Assembly (NCBI GenBank): GCA_934661735.1
Contig: CAKUJN010000009.1
Location: 1-39,099 of the forward strand
DNA length: 39,099 nucleotides
Source: an uncultured Oscillospiraceae bacterium
GTDB taxonomy: Bacteria; Bacillota; Clostridia; Oscillospirales; Oscillospiraceae
Reading direction: 5' to 3'
The notes under the pieces are model-generated. The model had not been told where the DNA came from. It did not search any database and worked only from the letters and a program-made list of their open reading frames with translations. Shown piece after piece: positions 16,600 through 25,183 of this stretch (position 1 is its first letter; each line of letters opens with the position of its first letter). A program made the position numbers and the translations under genes.

Positions 16600-17657
16600 A
16601 CCGCGCCTCCGGCGCGGAGCCAGTCGGAAAGCGACGCAACGGGGACCGGCTCGATGCGGCAGCGGCCTATGGCCTCCGGCACGATCAGATGAATGGTGGA
16701 GCCGGAAATTTTCTTGTCGGCCAGCATCGCGCCAAGAAGCATGTCGGCCGGATAGCGGCACTCCGTCGGAAGCGAGAAGCGCGCCAGCAGCGCGAGAAGC
16801 GCGTCCACAGTCTCCTGCGTGCAGTATCCCTTTTGCGCCGCCGCGCGCGCCATCATGGCCATGCCGATGGCGACGGCCCTGCCGTGCGAAACGGTGAAGC
16901 GGCTTGCAGCCTCGACTGCGTGGCCGAAGGTGTGGCCGAGATTGAGCAGCTGCCGCCGGCCGCGGTCAAATTCATCGGCGTTTACCACGTCGCGCTTGCA
17001 CGCGACGCACAGCGCAATGGCGTTTTCCAGCGCCTCGCCGGCAAGCGTCTGCGATTTCAGGATTTCATACAGCTCCGGACATCCGAGCACGGCATATTTG
17101 ACGACCTCGGCGCAGCCGTCGCGGAAAATCTCATCCGGAAGCGTTGAAAGCGTGTCCGTGTCGCAGAGCACCAGATCGGGCTGATAGAAGCAGCCCGCAA
17201 GGTTTTTGCCGGCAGGGAGATCCACGGCGGTCTTGCCGCCGACGGATGAGTCCACCGCCGCCAGAAGCGTGGTTGGAAGCTGGACAAGGCGCACGCCGCG
17301 CAGATACGTCGCCGCGGCAAAGCCCGCCAGATCGCCCGTCACGCCGCCACCCAGCGCGACGACTGCGTCGGCGCGCGTCAGGCGGGAATCGGCCAGAAAA
17401 TTCAGAATTTTCGCATATTCCAGCAGGTTTTTCGAGCTCTCGCCATGCGCAAACGTATGGTGGACAACACGAATTCCCGCGTCCGCGAGGCTTTTGCATA
17501 CACGTCCGCCGTAGAGCGCGAACACGGTGTCGTCGGATATGACCGCCGCCGTTTCACAGCCGCAGACCGCGGCGATTTTTTCGCCGCAGCGGTCAAGCAG
17601 ACCGCCGCCGATCAGCACGTCATAGTGCTTTGACGCGTCGATATGGATGGTTTTCAT
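16596..17657 (-). CDS. aroB: 3-dehydroquinate synthase
   Basis: Cyclises DAHP to 3-dehydroquinate using NAD+ and a divalent metal. The 353 residues have family length. GGGVTGDLAGFAA (103-115) is the NAD loop, PTTLLAAVDSSVGGKT (128-143) follows, and the metal ligands appear as Glu184 in GCAEVVK, His242 in NLGHTFGHA and His258 in VSHGRAVAIG. It overlaps tyrA upstream and aroA downstream by four bases each. Confidence 0.97.
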   Translation of the reverse strand: MKTIHIDASKHYDVLIGGGLLDRCGEKIAAVCGCETAAVISDDTVFALYGGRVCKSLADAGIRVVHHTFAHGESSKNLLEYAKILNFLADSRLTRADAVVALGGGVTGDLAGFAAATYLRGVRLVQLPTTLLAAVDSSVGGKTAVDLPAGKNLAGCFYQPDLVLCDTDTLSTLPDEIFRDGCAEVVKYAVLGCPELYEILKSQTLAGEALENAIALCVACKRDVVNADEFDRGRRQLLNLGHTFGHAVEAASRFTVSHGRAVAIGMAMMARAAAQKGYCTQETVDALLALLARFSLPTECRYPADMLLGAMLADKKISGSTIHLIVPEAIGRCRIEPVPVASLSDWLRAGGAV

Positions 17658-18487
17658 CGTCCGTCAACCTCCTCCTTGCGCCGCCGGCCCTCATCCAGAA
17701 GCCGCACCAGCTCCGGCAGGTTTTCCGTGCGCAGCGCCTCGGCGTACTGATTCAGAGCGGCCGCGAGCGTATCAAGCTCGCGCAGCAGATAATCTCGATT
17801 TTCCAGAAACAGCTCGGCCCACATCTGCGGGTTGAGCCACGCGACGCGTGTCATGTCCTTGTAGCTTCCGGCGGAAAAGCCCTTGTGCGCGCCCGCCGTC
17901 GGGCTTTTGATATAGGCGTTGGAGACGACGTGCGCCAGCTGAGAGGTAAAGGCGATCATTGCGTCGTGCTCCTCGGCGGTGGTGACGGAAATGCTGCCGA
18001 AGCCCGCCGGAGCCAGCAGATCCTTGACGCGCTGCAAAAGCTCAATGTCGTCATACGACGGCGGAACAATGACCATCGGCGCGTTGTGATAGAGGTTTTC
18101 CCGCGCGTATTTGAAGCCGGAGTTGTGCGTACCGGCCATCGGATGGCCGCCGAGATAGGTGAAGCCGGCCTCCGCCGCGATGGGGAAGCATGCGCCGCAC
18201 ACAACGCGCTTTGTGCCGCAGCAGTCGATCACAACCGGCTTTGCGCCGATGTGCGGCGCGGCCTGCCGCAGATATTCCACCGCGGCCAGCGGATAGATAC
18301 ACACCAGAACCAGATCGCACGCGGAGATATTGTCCATTGTCAGCGGCGCGTCCACCGCGCCGGACATCTGTGCAAAGCTGAGCGTGGAGGCGTCGGCGTC
18401 GTGCGCCAGAACCTCCCAGCCCGCGGCGTGATATGCCTTGGCAAACGAGCCGCCGATCAGGCCGAGGCCAACAATCCCGACCGTCAT
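17654..18487 (-). CDS. tyrA: Prephenate dehydrogenase
   Basis: Oxidatively decarboxylates prephenate to 4-hydroxyphenylpyruvate, the branch to tyrosine. The 277-residue protein starts with the Rossmann motif GIVGLGLIGGSFAKA and contains GGHPMAGTHNSGF, the conserved substrate-site block with its His. The helical C-terminal dimerisation domain includes SQLAHVVSNAY. It has no ACT domain, so tyrosine feedback would have to act elsewhere. It sits between aroF and aroB with ATGA overlaps on both sides. Confidence 0.95.
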   Translation of the reverse strand: MTVGIVGLGLIGGSFAKAYHAAGWEVLAHDADASTLSFAQMSGAVDAPLTMDNISACDLVLVCIYPLAAVEYLRQAAPHIGAKPVVIDCCGTKRVVCGACFPIAAEAGFTYLGGHPMAGTHNSGFKYARENLYHNAPMVIVPPSYDDIELLQRVKDLLAPAGFGSISVTTAEEHDAMIAFTSQLAHVVSNAYIKSPTAGAHKGFSAGSYKDMTRVAWLNPQMWAELFLENRDYLLRELDTLAAALNQYAEALRTENLPELVRLLDEGRRRKEEVDGR

Positions 18488-19485
18488 GCCAGCACCTCAC
18501 GGACCTTGCGCACCTTGTCCATCAGCGCGGCAAACTGCTCGGGCGTCAGCGACTGCGCGCCGTCGGACAGCGCGTGAATCGGGTCGTTGTGCACCTCAAT
18601 CATCAGCGCGTCCGCGCCCGCCGCCGTGCCGGCCAGCGCCATCGGCCCGACCAGCCGCGCAATGCCGGTGGCATGGCTGGGGTCGACCACGACGGGCAGA
18701 TGGCTCAGATCGTGCAGCATCGGCACCGCCGACAGATCCAGCGTGTTGCGCGTGTAGGTTTCAAACGTGCGGATGCCGCGCTCACACAAAATGACCTGCT
18801 CGTTGCCGCTGGCCATGATGTACTCCGCGCTCATCAGAAGCTCCTTCATTGTGTTTGCAAGGCCGCGCTTGAGCAGAATGGGCTTGTTGAGCCGGCCCAG
18901 CTCCTTGAGCAGATCGAAGTTCTGCATGTTGCGCGCGCCGACCTGAATCACGTCCACATCCTCGAACAGATCGATGGTGCTGACGCTCATGATCTCCGTC
19001 ACGATGGGCAGTCCCGTCTCCTGCCGCGCGATCTTCAGCAGCTCCAGTCCGTCGGCCTGAAGGCCCTGGAACGCGTAGGGCGAGGTGCGGGGCTTGAACG
19101 CGCCGCCGCGCAGCAGCTGCGCGCCCGCCTGCTTGACGGCCTTTGCCACGCCGACGATCTGCTCTTCGGATTCCACCGAGCAGGGGCCGGCGATCACGGC
19201 GAAATGGCCGCCGCCGATTTTGGCCTCGCCCACGGTGACGACGGTGTCGTCCGGATGGAACTTCCGGTTGCAGCACTTGAACGGGTCGGAGACGCGCTTG
19301 ACGGATTCGACGATATCCAGACTTGCAATCAGGTCCATATCGATGCTGGCCGTATCGCCGATCAGGCCCAGCACCGTGTGATACGCGCCGACGGAGACGT
19401 GGACGCCGAGATTGCGGCTTTTCAGCCAGTCGATCAGCCGGTCGCGCTTTTCGTCGGTGACGTTATGCTTCAGAATGACAATCAT
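18484..19485 (-). CDS. aroF: 3-deoxy-7-phosphoheptulonate synthase (DAHP synthase, type I-beta)
   Basis: Condenses PEP and erythrose-4-phosphate, the entry step of aromatic biosynthesis. The 333-residue protein has an N-terminal ferredoxin-like regulatory domain (1 to about 75; MIVILKHNVTDEKRDRLIDW), as in the Thermotoga enzyme, where it mediates inhibition by Phe/Tyr. The catalytic barrel has AGPCSVES, RGGAFKPRTSPYAFQG, LLKRG and VVVDPSHATG. There is no fused chorismate mutase. It is the first structural gene of the operon; its GGGAGG site lies just beyond the attenuator terminator. Confidence 0.96.
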   Translation of the reverse strand: MIVILKHNVTDEKRDRLIDWLKSRNLGVHVSVGAYHTVLGLIGDTASIDMDLIASLDIVESVKRVSDPFKCCNRKFHPDDTVVTVGEAKIGGGHFAVIAGPCSVESEEQIVGVAKAVKQAGAQLLRGGAFKPRTSPYAFQGLQADGLELLKIARQETGLPIVTEIMSVSTIDLFEDVDVIQVGARNMQNFDLLKELGRLNKPILLKRGLANTMKELLMSAEYIMASGNEQVILCERGIRTFETYTRNTLDLSAVPMLHDLSHLPVVVDPSHATGIARLVGPMALAGTAAGADALMIEVHNDPIHALSDGAQSLTPEQFAALMDKVRKVREVLA

Positions 19486-19505
19486 GATGTTTGACCTCCC
19501 GCGTC

Positions 19506-19542
19506 AAAAATAAAAAGCGGCACAGAATGTAATCTGTGCCGC
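19506..19542 (-). terminator. Attenuator terminator before aroF (3:4 hairpin)
   Basis: On the minus strand GCGGCACAGA (19542-19533) pairs perfectly with TCTGTGCCGC (19526-19517) around TTACAT and is followed by TTTTTATTTTT. It lies between the promoter and the aroF ribosome site, so it must be read through for operon expression. Confidence 0.93.
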
Positions 19543-19580
19543 AGCAAAACCGGAATCTGTTTTTACGCATCACAAATTAC
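19529..19580 (-). promoter_or_regulatory. Antiterminator pairing (2:3) of the aro attenuator
   Basis: GTAATTTGTG (19580-19571) can pair with CACAGATTAC (19538-19529) over 10 positions with one G-U. The second arm includes most of the 5' arm of the terminator, so this pairing and the terminator exclude each other. Confidence 0.82.
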
Positions 19581-19623
19581 CCTTACTATACGCAGATAGT
19601 AAAGTAATAAAAGTATGCGTAAA
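19562..19623 (-). promoter_or_regulatory. Pause/protector hairpin (1:2) of the aro attenuator
   Basis: A long hairpin overlaps the leader peptide codons. TTTACGCAT (19623-19615) pairs with ATGCGTAAA (19570-19562). Inside it ATTAC pairs with GTAAT, and TTACTAT (19602-19596) pairs with ATAGTAA (19589-19583) around CTGCGT. It uses GTAAT of the antiterminator, so 1:2 formation leaves the terminator free to form. Confidence 0.82.
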
Positions 19624-19639
19624 CGATAGAACGGTTCAT
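19586..19639 (-). CDS. Tyr/Phe-rich leader peptide of the aro operon
   Basis: A 17-codon reading frame, MNRSIVYAYFYYFTICV, starts at ATG 19639 and ends at TAG 19588-19586. Residues 7-13 contain four Tyr and two Phe. It lies about 20 bases after the expected transcription start, with a modest GGGG ribosome-site-like sequence seven bases before the ATG, and its aromatic codons sit in the 5' arm of the 1:2 hairpin. This is the layout of pheL/trpL-type leader peptides: slow translation at Tyr/Phe codons would free the antiterminator and allow aroF-aroQ transcription. The peptide itself probably has no function. A second overlapping frame from ATG 19651 lacks the aromatic cluster. Confidence 0.85.
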   Translation of the reverse strand: MNRSIVYAYFYYFTICV

Positions 19640-19667
19640 GATGATACCCCATTGAATGGTTTTCTAC

Positions 19668-19696
19668 ATTGTAAAGCGAAGCGCGGGAAATGTCAA
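19668..19696 (-). promoter_or_regulatory. Promoter of the aro operon
   Basis: TTGACA (19696-19691) and TACAAT (19673-19668) on the minus strand are separated by exactly 17 bases, a near-consensus sigma-A promoter. It drives the leader peptide and the eight-gene operon and diverges from galM. Confidence 0.92.
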
Positions 19697-19773
19697 TGCC
19701 CCGCGTTGTGAATTTCCATAAAAATCAGCATGCTTTTTCTGTAAAACCGCTGTGCCGGAGACAGCGGATGTGC

Positions 19774-19779
19774 TATAAT
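19774..19779 (+). promoter_or_regulatory. -10 element of galM
   Basis: TGCTATAAT at 19771-19779 is an extended -10 box; no good -35 is seen 17 bases upstream. It lies about 45 bases before the galM start. Confidence 0.6.
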
Positions 19780-19825
19780 GGCAGAAAACAGCTCCGGCGC
19801 GGCCGGACGGCGGGAGGAAATGCGT

Positions 19826-20845
19826 ATGAATGAAATTACCGGCTTCGGAATGCTGAACGGCGAACCGGTCCGAGCCGTCACCATCACGGGCGGAAAGCTG
19901 CGCGTGACGATTCTCTGCTACGGCGCCGCAATTCAGAGAATTGTGGTGCCGGACGCGCACGGCGTGCAGACGGATGTCTGCCTCGGACACGATACGCTGG
20001 AGGGCTATGTGCACGGCGAGGGTTATTTCGGCGCGACGGTCGGCCGCTGCGCCAACCGTATCGGCGGCGCGGCGTTTACGCTCAACGGCGTCCGGTACGC
20101 CCTGACGGCGAACGAGGGGAGAAATCAGCTGCACGGCGGGCTGCGCGGACTGGATAAAAAGATCTGGGAGATCACACACTGCACGGCGGACAGCGTTCAG
20201 CTTGCTGCGCGCCTGGCGGACGGTGAGGAGGGCTACCCTGGAAACATGGAGCTTGCGGTGCGCTTTTCCATCGACGGCGGAAACGGCCTGCGCATCGACT
20301 ATACCGCGCGCAGCGACCGCGACACGGTCTGCAATCTGACCAACCACAGCTATTTCAATCTCAACGGCGCGGGGAGCGGCGATGTGCTGGACCATACGCT
20401 GCAAATCGCGGCCTCCGCTTTTACGCCGACGGACGGCGCGTCCATTCCGACGGGCGAGCTGCGCAATGTTGCGGGAACGTGCATGGACTTCCGCGCGCCA
20501 AAGCGCATCGGGCGGGATATCGGCGACGCGCTGATTGCGTACAGCGGCGGCTATGACCAGAATTTCTGTCTGGACGGCGGCGGCCTGCGCCGCGTTGCCG
20601 AGGCGCGCGGCGACCGCTCGGACATTGCCATGGCGGTGGAGACGACGATGGAGGGTATGCAGCTGTACACGGCAAATTTTCTCAGCTCCGGCGTCTATAA
20701 GGACGGCAGGCAGTACGGCCCGTATGGCGCGCTGTGTCTGGAAACGCAGCGCTATCCCGACGCAGTCAACCACGAGGGCTTCCCGTCGCCCGTTCTGCGC
20801 GCGGGCGAAACGTACCGCGAAACGACAATCTATCGATTCTTCTGA
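19826..20845 (+). CDS. galM: Aldose 1-epimerase (galactose mutarotase)
   Basis: Interconverts alpha and beta anomers of aldohexoses such as galactose and glucose. The 339-residue beta-sandwich protein has FGATVGRCANRIGGAAF with the substrate-binding Arg, NQLHGGLRGLDKKIWE with the His, the LTNHSYFNLNG block with the catalytic His, and a late GALCLETQRYPDAVNH with the catalytic Glu. The frame is open to 19778, but GGGAGG at about 19810-19815 selects the ATG at 19826 (a second ATG two codons earlier is possible). It is a single gene between its own promoter and terminator. Confidence 0.94.
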   Translation: MNEITGFGMLNGEPVRAVTITGGKLRVTILCYGAAIQRIVVPDAHGVQTDVCLGHDTLEGYVHGEGYFGATVGRCANRIGGAAFTLNGVRYALTANEGRNQLHGGLRGLDKKIWEITHCTADSVQLAARLADGEEGYPGNMELAVRFSIDGGNGLRIDYTARSDRDTVCNLTNHSYFNLNGAGSGDVLDHTLQIAASAFTPTDGASIPTGELRNVAGTCMDFRAPKRIGRDIGDALIAYSGGYDQNFCLDGGGLRRVAEARGDRSDIAMAVETTMEGMQLYTANFLSSGVYKDGRQYGPYGALCLETQRYPDAVNHEGFPSPVLRAGETYRETTIYRFF

Positions 20846-20857
20846 TAAGCTGCAAGG

Positions 20858-20888
20858 GCCGGTCTGTGCTGCACAGACCGGCTGTTTT
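20858..20888 (+). terminator. Intrinsic terminator of galM
   Basis: GCCGGTCTGTG (20858-20868) pairs with CACAGACCGGC (20872-20882) and is followed by TGTTTT. The following 20889-21135 is AT-rich with no gene. Confidence 0.88.
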
Positions 20889-21135
20889 GCCGCCCGCGCC
20901 TCTGTGCAAATTGCACGGCTTCTGGGCGGCAGAACGCGCGCCGGCGCGTGCCGCGGCCGGAAAATGTTTCAAAAACAGGCGGAAAAAGAGTTTACATAAT
21001 TGTTTCAAATTTTCATTTTTCGTGCGAAAATGGTGAATAATCGATAAAAAACGGGCTGTTTTGCGATCACAATGGAGCAAAATCGGTAAATAGTGACGAT
21101 TTTTTGCCATTTGCGGATAAAGTTGGCCAAAATGG

Positions 21136-21164
21136 TGGAAATCTGCAAAAAGTTGATGTATAAT
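21136..21164 (+). promoter_or_regulatory. Promoter of the membrane-anchored glycoside hydrolase
   Basis: TGGAAA (21136-21141) and TATAAT (21159-21164) are spaced by 17 bases, 31 bases before the start codon. Confidence 0.65.
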
Positions 21165-21195
21165 GACCGTATTCTAGGAAAGCAGGGAGCAGGTC

Positions 21196-22995
21196 ATGAA
21201 GCGTTCTGCAAAACAGCAGACCAGGTCTACCACGCAGATGCTGCGGAAAAAGAAGCGCAGAGGCGAACGGATCAAATTTCTGCGCCAGAATACATGGCTT
21301 CTGATTTTGATACCGCTGGTGCTGGTGGCGATCGTTCTGGCCGTTCTGGTCATCGTCGGGAGCATCCCGAAGCAGCCCGCCGAGGAGCCGCCGCAGGAGA
21401 CGGCCGCGCGCTATGAAAGCGCCTATCTGTGCGCCGTAAGCGCGCAGATTCCCTATTACGACGACCAGCTGAACGAAAGCGGCACGGTCAGCCGCGGACT
21501 GAAGGTGACCTACTCCACGCAGGAAACGCTGACAGACGGCGAACAGACGTATTATCTGGCCTATTTTGACGATCTCAAGCACGGCTATATCTCCGGCGAA
21601 CACCTGACCGCCAGCGAGTCCGGCGTGGTGCAGGAGAAAACGGTTTATGTCCGCACGCCGCAGAATCTGCGCACGGCCGAGGATTCAGACAAGCTCGGCG
21701 CGCTGGTCGAGCAGGGGACCGAGCTGACGGTCGCGGGCTATGATTATTTGCAGCACGGCGTCGTGCACCTGTACGAGGTGCGCTATCAGGGCGAGCGCGG
21801 CTATATCAGCGGCAGCTATGTGGCCGGAACGCTGGAGGACGCGACCGAGGTCTATGACCGCTTCGGCGTGTACATGACGCATTCCGGACGCGAGGACCGC
21901 TACGGCGGAGGCGACGGCGGATCGCTGGACTATTACCCGCGTGAAAAGGCAAGCTTTGCCGACAATGTCATGCCGGAGAAGGTCTACGCGCTGTATTTGA
22001 CGTGCGACCCCGAGGTCATCGGCAACATCGAGGGCTATATCGAATTCGCCAAATCCACCAACATCAACGCCTTTGTCGTCAACATCATCGACGGCACGTC
22101 GGTCGGCTATCCCTCCGACGTCTATAAGGAATACTCTCCCACCAGCGACCGGTTCGCCAACAACACGCAGGAGGAATACGGGCACGCCATCGCGCGGCTG
22201 AAGGAGGAGGGCTTCTATGTAATCGGCCGTCTGACGACATTCAACGACTCGTTCTTTGTTGCTGACCACCCCGAGTACGCCATCAGCGACGGCAGCGGCA
22301 GTCCGCTGTATATCGCTGCCAGCCACTGGCCCAGCCCCTACTGCCGCTATGTCTGGGAGTATAAAATCGCGCTGGCAAAGGAGGCTGTCGAGCTGTTCGG
22401 CTTCCAGGAGATTCAGTTTGACTACGTCCGCTTCCCCGACGGAACGTACCAGTATGAGGAAAGCGGCGGCATTGATTATCACAACACCTATGGCGAGACA
22501 AAGGCGCAGGCCATTCAGCGCTTTCTGATGTATGCCTGCGATGAGCTGCACGACGCGGGCGTGTACGTCAGCGCCGACGTGTTTGGCGAGACGAACAACA
22601 GCTACGTCACGTCCTACGGCCAGTACTGGCCCGCTATCAGCAATGTGGTCGACGTGATCAGCGGCATGCCGTACCCCGACCACTTTGCCCAGAACGGCAC
22701 CTACCGTCCGTGGGAGCACCCGTATGAGACAATTCTGGAGTGGGCGCAGAAGGCCTCCGTCCGCCAGAGCGAAACGCCGACGCCGGCCATCGCCCGCACG
22801 TGGATTCAGGCGTACGACGCGATTAAAACGCCGTACAACGTCTATGGCGCGGAGGAAATCGCGGGTCAGATCCGCGCTCTGGAGGAGGGCGGACTGAGCG
22901 GCGGCTTCATGGCGTGGCACGCGGCGTGCAGTATCCCGAAGCTGGAGACGTTCAAGGCCGCGTTCGACGCGCTGCCGGTGCAGACTGAAAAATAA
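21196..22995 (+). CDS. Membrane-anchored putative glycoside hydrolase with SH3-like repeats
   Basis: A 599-residue predicted cell-surface protein. It has a basic cytoplasmic start (RKKKRRGERIKFLR, 17-30), one transmembrane segment (about 33-56) and a Pro/Glu linker. Two SH3b-like modules follow, each ending in GYISG (about 75-140 and 147-212). From about 255 onward it carries a TIM-barrel domain of the DUF4015 'putative glycoside hydrolase' family. Conserved landmarks are NAFVVNIID, GFYVIGRLTTFND, EIQFDYVRFPDG (Asp409 a candidate catalytic residue), VYVSADVFGE and GGFMAWHA. The SH3b modules suggest binding to the cell wall. The substrate is unknown; a wall or exopolysaccharide role is a guess. 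It is monocistronic, and start and stop are clear (GGAGCAGG site). Confidence 0.88.
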   Translation: MKRSAKQQTRSTTQMLRKKKRRGERIKFLRQNTWLLILIPLVLVAIVLAVLVIVGSIPKQPAEEPPQETAARYESAYLCAVSAQIPYYDDQLNESGTVSRGLKVTYSTQETLTDGEQTYYLAYFDDLKHGYISGEHLTASESGVVQEKTVYVRTPQNLRTAEDSDKLGALVEQGTELTVAGYDYLQHGVVHLYEVRYQGERGYISGSYVAGTLEDATEVYDRFGVYMTHSGREDRYGGGDGGSLDYYPREKASFADNVMPEKVYALYLTCDPEVIGNIEGYIEFAKSTNINAFVVNIIDGTSVGYPSDVYKEYSPTSDRFANNTQEEYGHAIARLKEEGFYVIGRLTTFNDSFFVADHPEYAISDGSGSPLYIAASHWPSPYCRYVWEYKIALAKEAVELFGFQEIQFDYVRFPDGTYQYEESGGIDYHNTYGETKAQAIQRFLMYACDELHDAGVYVSADVFGETNNSYVTSYGQYWPAISNVVDVISGMPYPDHFAQNGTYRPWEHPYETILEWAQKASVRQSETPTPAIARTWIQAYDAIKTPYNVYGAEEIAGQIRALEEGGLSGGFMAWHAACSIPKLETFKAAFDALPVQTEK

Positions 22996-22999
22996 GCAA

Positions 23000-23033
23000 A
23001 ACCGCCTGACGGTACGCCGTCGGGCGGTTTTTT
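23000..23033 (+). terminator. Intrinsic terminator after the glycoside hydrolase
   Basis: AACCGCC-T-GACGG (23000-23012) pairs with CCGTC-G-GGCGGTT (23017-23029), 13 pairs in all, around TACG; six Ts cover the end. Confidence 0.93.
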
Positions 23034-23040
23034 GTGCCCG

Positions 23041-23734
23041 CTTGTCCGGTTTCACCAGACTGCCGTTGATGCGGCAACACTGCAACTGTTGCTTCGCAGA
23101 CCTACTTTTTCTGTCTTGCCAGAAAAAGTAGGCAAAAAGAGGCGCTTGGATGCGTTTTATATTGCGCGCTGATGCGCGCGATTTTTGGCCGCTCCGCGGC
23201 CTGAACGCCCTCTTCGGGCGCAGAATTGCTGTTTTCCCGATAGCTTTCGCTTCCGACAAATGTACTACACACAGTTGTCGATAAACTGCATCAATTTCGG
23301 TTCTGCTCATTTCCGGAATACTCGACCGGCCGCAACTATCACTGCACCTTGTAGGGCCGTCCGCCCCTACAAAGATTTACAATGGAACGCAAATATTTCG
23401 CACCATCGGCGCATACGTAGATGCGTTCTGCATTCCACAGCAGTGTGTTTTGCCGTCTCCTTGCGCGGCAACTGTTTCCGATGGGAACGTTGTCTCCACG
23501 CAGGCGGCGCTGTAGTTCAGATTTGCAGAAAGAATATCGTGTGCTGGCCGCAGCGTTCTTCTACGGACTCATTCTGTGGCTTGCGGTACAATCCGATCCG
23601 CATCCAGCGCCTCTTTTTGCCCACTTTTTCTGGCAAGACAGAAAAAGTGGGTCGCCGAAGGCACAGTCGCGGTGTCACCGCAAATTCGGTACTCCGGTGT
23701 CAACCGGAAAAAGGGACGGACTTTCGTCCGCCCC
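23041..23734. repeat. Dispersed intergenic element, copy B
   Basis: Best-preserved copy, filling the gap between the convergent glycoside hydrolase and purB genes. Inverted ends of more than 100 bases comprise three parts. The first is an outer unit (GTTTCACC...GCAACTGTTGCTTCGCAG on the left; its diverged complement at about 23652-23709). The second is a hairpin with a CTTTTTCTG stem (23101-23132 and 23620-23651). The third is GCAAAAAGAGGCGCT-(T)GGATGCG, mirrored as CGCATCCAGCGCCTCTTTTTGC. The inner body has GCGCGC and GCCC/GGGC hairpins and the 35-base block at 23286-23320 identical to copy A. A CGGAC/GTCCG hairpin closes the right side next to purB. Open frames across it differ between copies and look spurious. 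The last 25 bases to purB show nothing. Confidence 0.87.
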
Positions 23735-23759
23735 TGCAAGGCATATTACAAAGCTGCGC

Positions 23760-25183
23760 TTACAGCGTCAGCGCATCGCTCTGCACCGCTGCCGTGCCGC
23801 ACAGCGCGCGGCACTTTGCCGCAAAGGCGGCAGCCTGCTCGGCGCTGCGGCCGGTATAGTGCTCGGGCGTCAGCTCCGCACGGATTTCCTCCGCCGTCAG
23901 GCCGAAAGCCGGCTCGGCGGCAAGCGACGCAATCAGATCCCACTGCTCGCCGCGCTTCATCCGTGCCGTCGCGTCCATCGACGCACGGCGGATGATTTCG
24001 TGCACCTGCTGCCGGTCGCCGCCGCGCCGGACCGCCGCCATCAGCAGATTTTCCGTCGCGATAAACGGCAGATAGTCCGCGACGCTGCGCGCAACAATCG
24101 CCTCGTTGACGTGCAGACCCGCGGTGACGTTCTGCATGACGCGCAGAATGCCGTCCGCGGCGAGGAACGCCTCGGGCATGGAGATGCGGCGGTTCGCCGA
24201 ATCGTCCAGCGTGCGCTCCATCCACTGCGTCATGGCCGTCATAGGCGCGTTCTGCGCATCGGCGATGATATAGCGTGCCAGTGAGCAGATGCGCTCACAG
24301 CGCATGGGATTGCGCTTGTAGGCCATGGCGGACGAGCCGACCTGCGCGGTCTCGAACGGTTCTTCAACCTGACGGTCGTGCTGTAAAAGGCGCACGTCGG
24401 TGGCGAATTTGCAGCAGCTCTGCGCAATGGACGACAGCACGCCCAGAATGCGGCTGTCCAGCTTGCGCGGGTATGTCTGGCCGCAGACGTCATACAGCCG
24501 CTCAAAGCCGAAATCGGCCGCGATGCGGCAGTTCATTTCGTCAATTTTTGCCGTATCGCCGTCGAACAGCGCAAGGAAGCTTGCCTCTGTGCCGGTCGTG
24601 CCGCGGCAGCCGAGGAAGCGGATGGCGGAAATCACATCATCCAGCTCCTCAAGGTCGAGCATCAGATCCTGAAGCCAGAGCGACGCGCGCTTGCCGACGG
24701 TGACAAGCTGTGCGGGCTGATAATGCGTATAGCCGAGGCACGGCATGGCGGCGTATCGCTCCGCGAAATCGCAGAGGTTCCGCATGACCGCCAGAAGCTG
24801 CCCGCGCAGATGGCGCAGCGCGCTGCGGTAGATAATGAGGTCTGCGTTATCGGTGACATAGCAGCTGGTCGCGCCCAGATGGATAATGCCCGCCGCGTCG
24901 GGAGCCATCCGGCCGAAGCCGTGGATGTGCGCCATGACATCATGGCGGATTTCCTTTTCCTTTGCCGCGACGACATCATAGTTGATGGGCGAAACATTCG
25001 CGCGCAGCTCGTCCACCTGCGCCTGCGTCACGGGCAGGCCGAGGTCGTGCTCGGCCTGCGCAAGGCTGACCCAGAGTCTGCGCCACGTCTCATAGCGCGT
25101 ATCGGGGGAAAACAGCCGCAGCATCTCCTCTGAGGCGTAGCGCGCGGAGAGAGGGCTTTCATAAACGGGCTTTGTCATATCCA

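Noticed and set aside
19560..19651. Alternative 29-codon frame starting at ATG 19651 in the aro leader
   Set aside because: It is Leu/Tyr/Arg-mixed, lacks the dense aromatic block, and its stop is not placed to free the terminator; the 19639 frame fits the attenuator geometry better.
19486..19670. T-box riboswitch upstream of aroF
   Set aside because: No T-box sequence (TGGNACCGCG) or specifier-loop architecture was found; the leader instead fits a peptide-based attenuator.
21685..23310. A 541-codon minus-strand open frame across the glycoside hydrolase gene and part of copy B
   Set aside because: It crosses the terminator and the repeat, has no ribosome site, and is antisense to a protein with recognisable domains.
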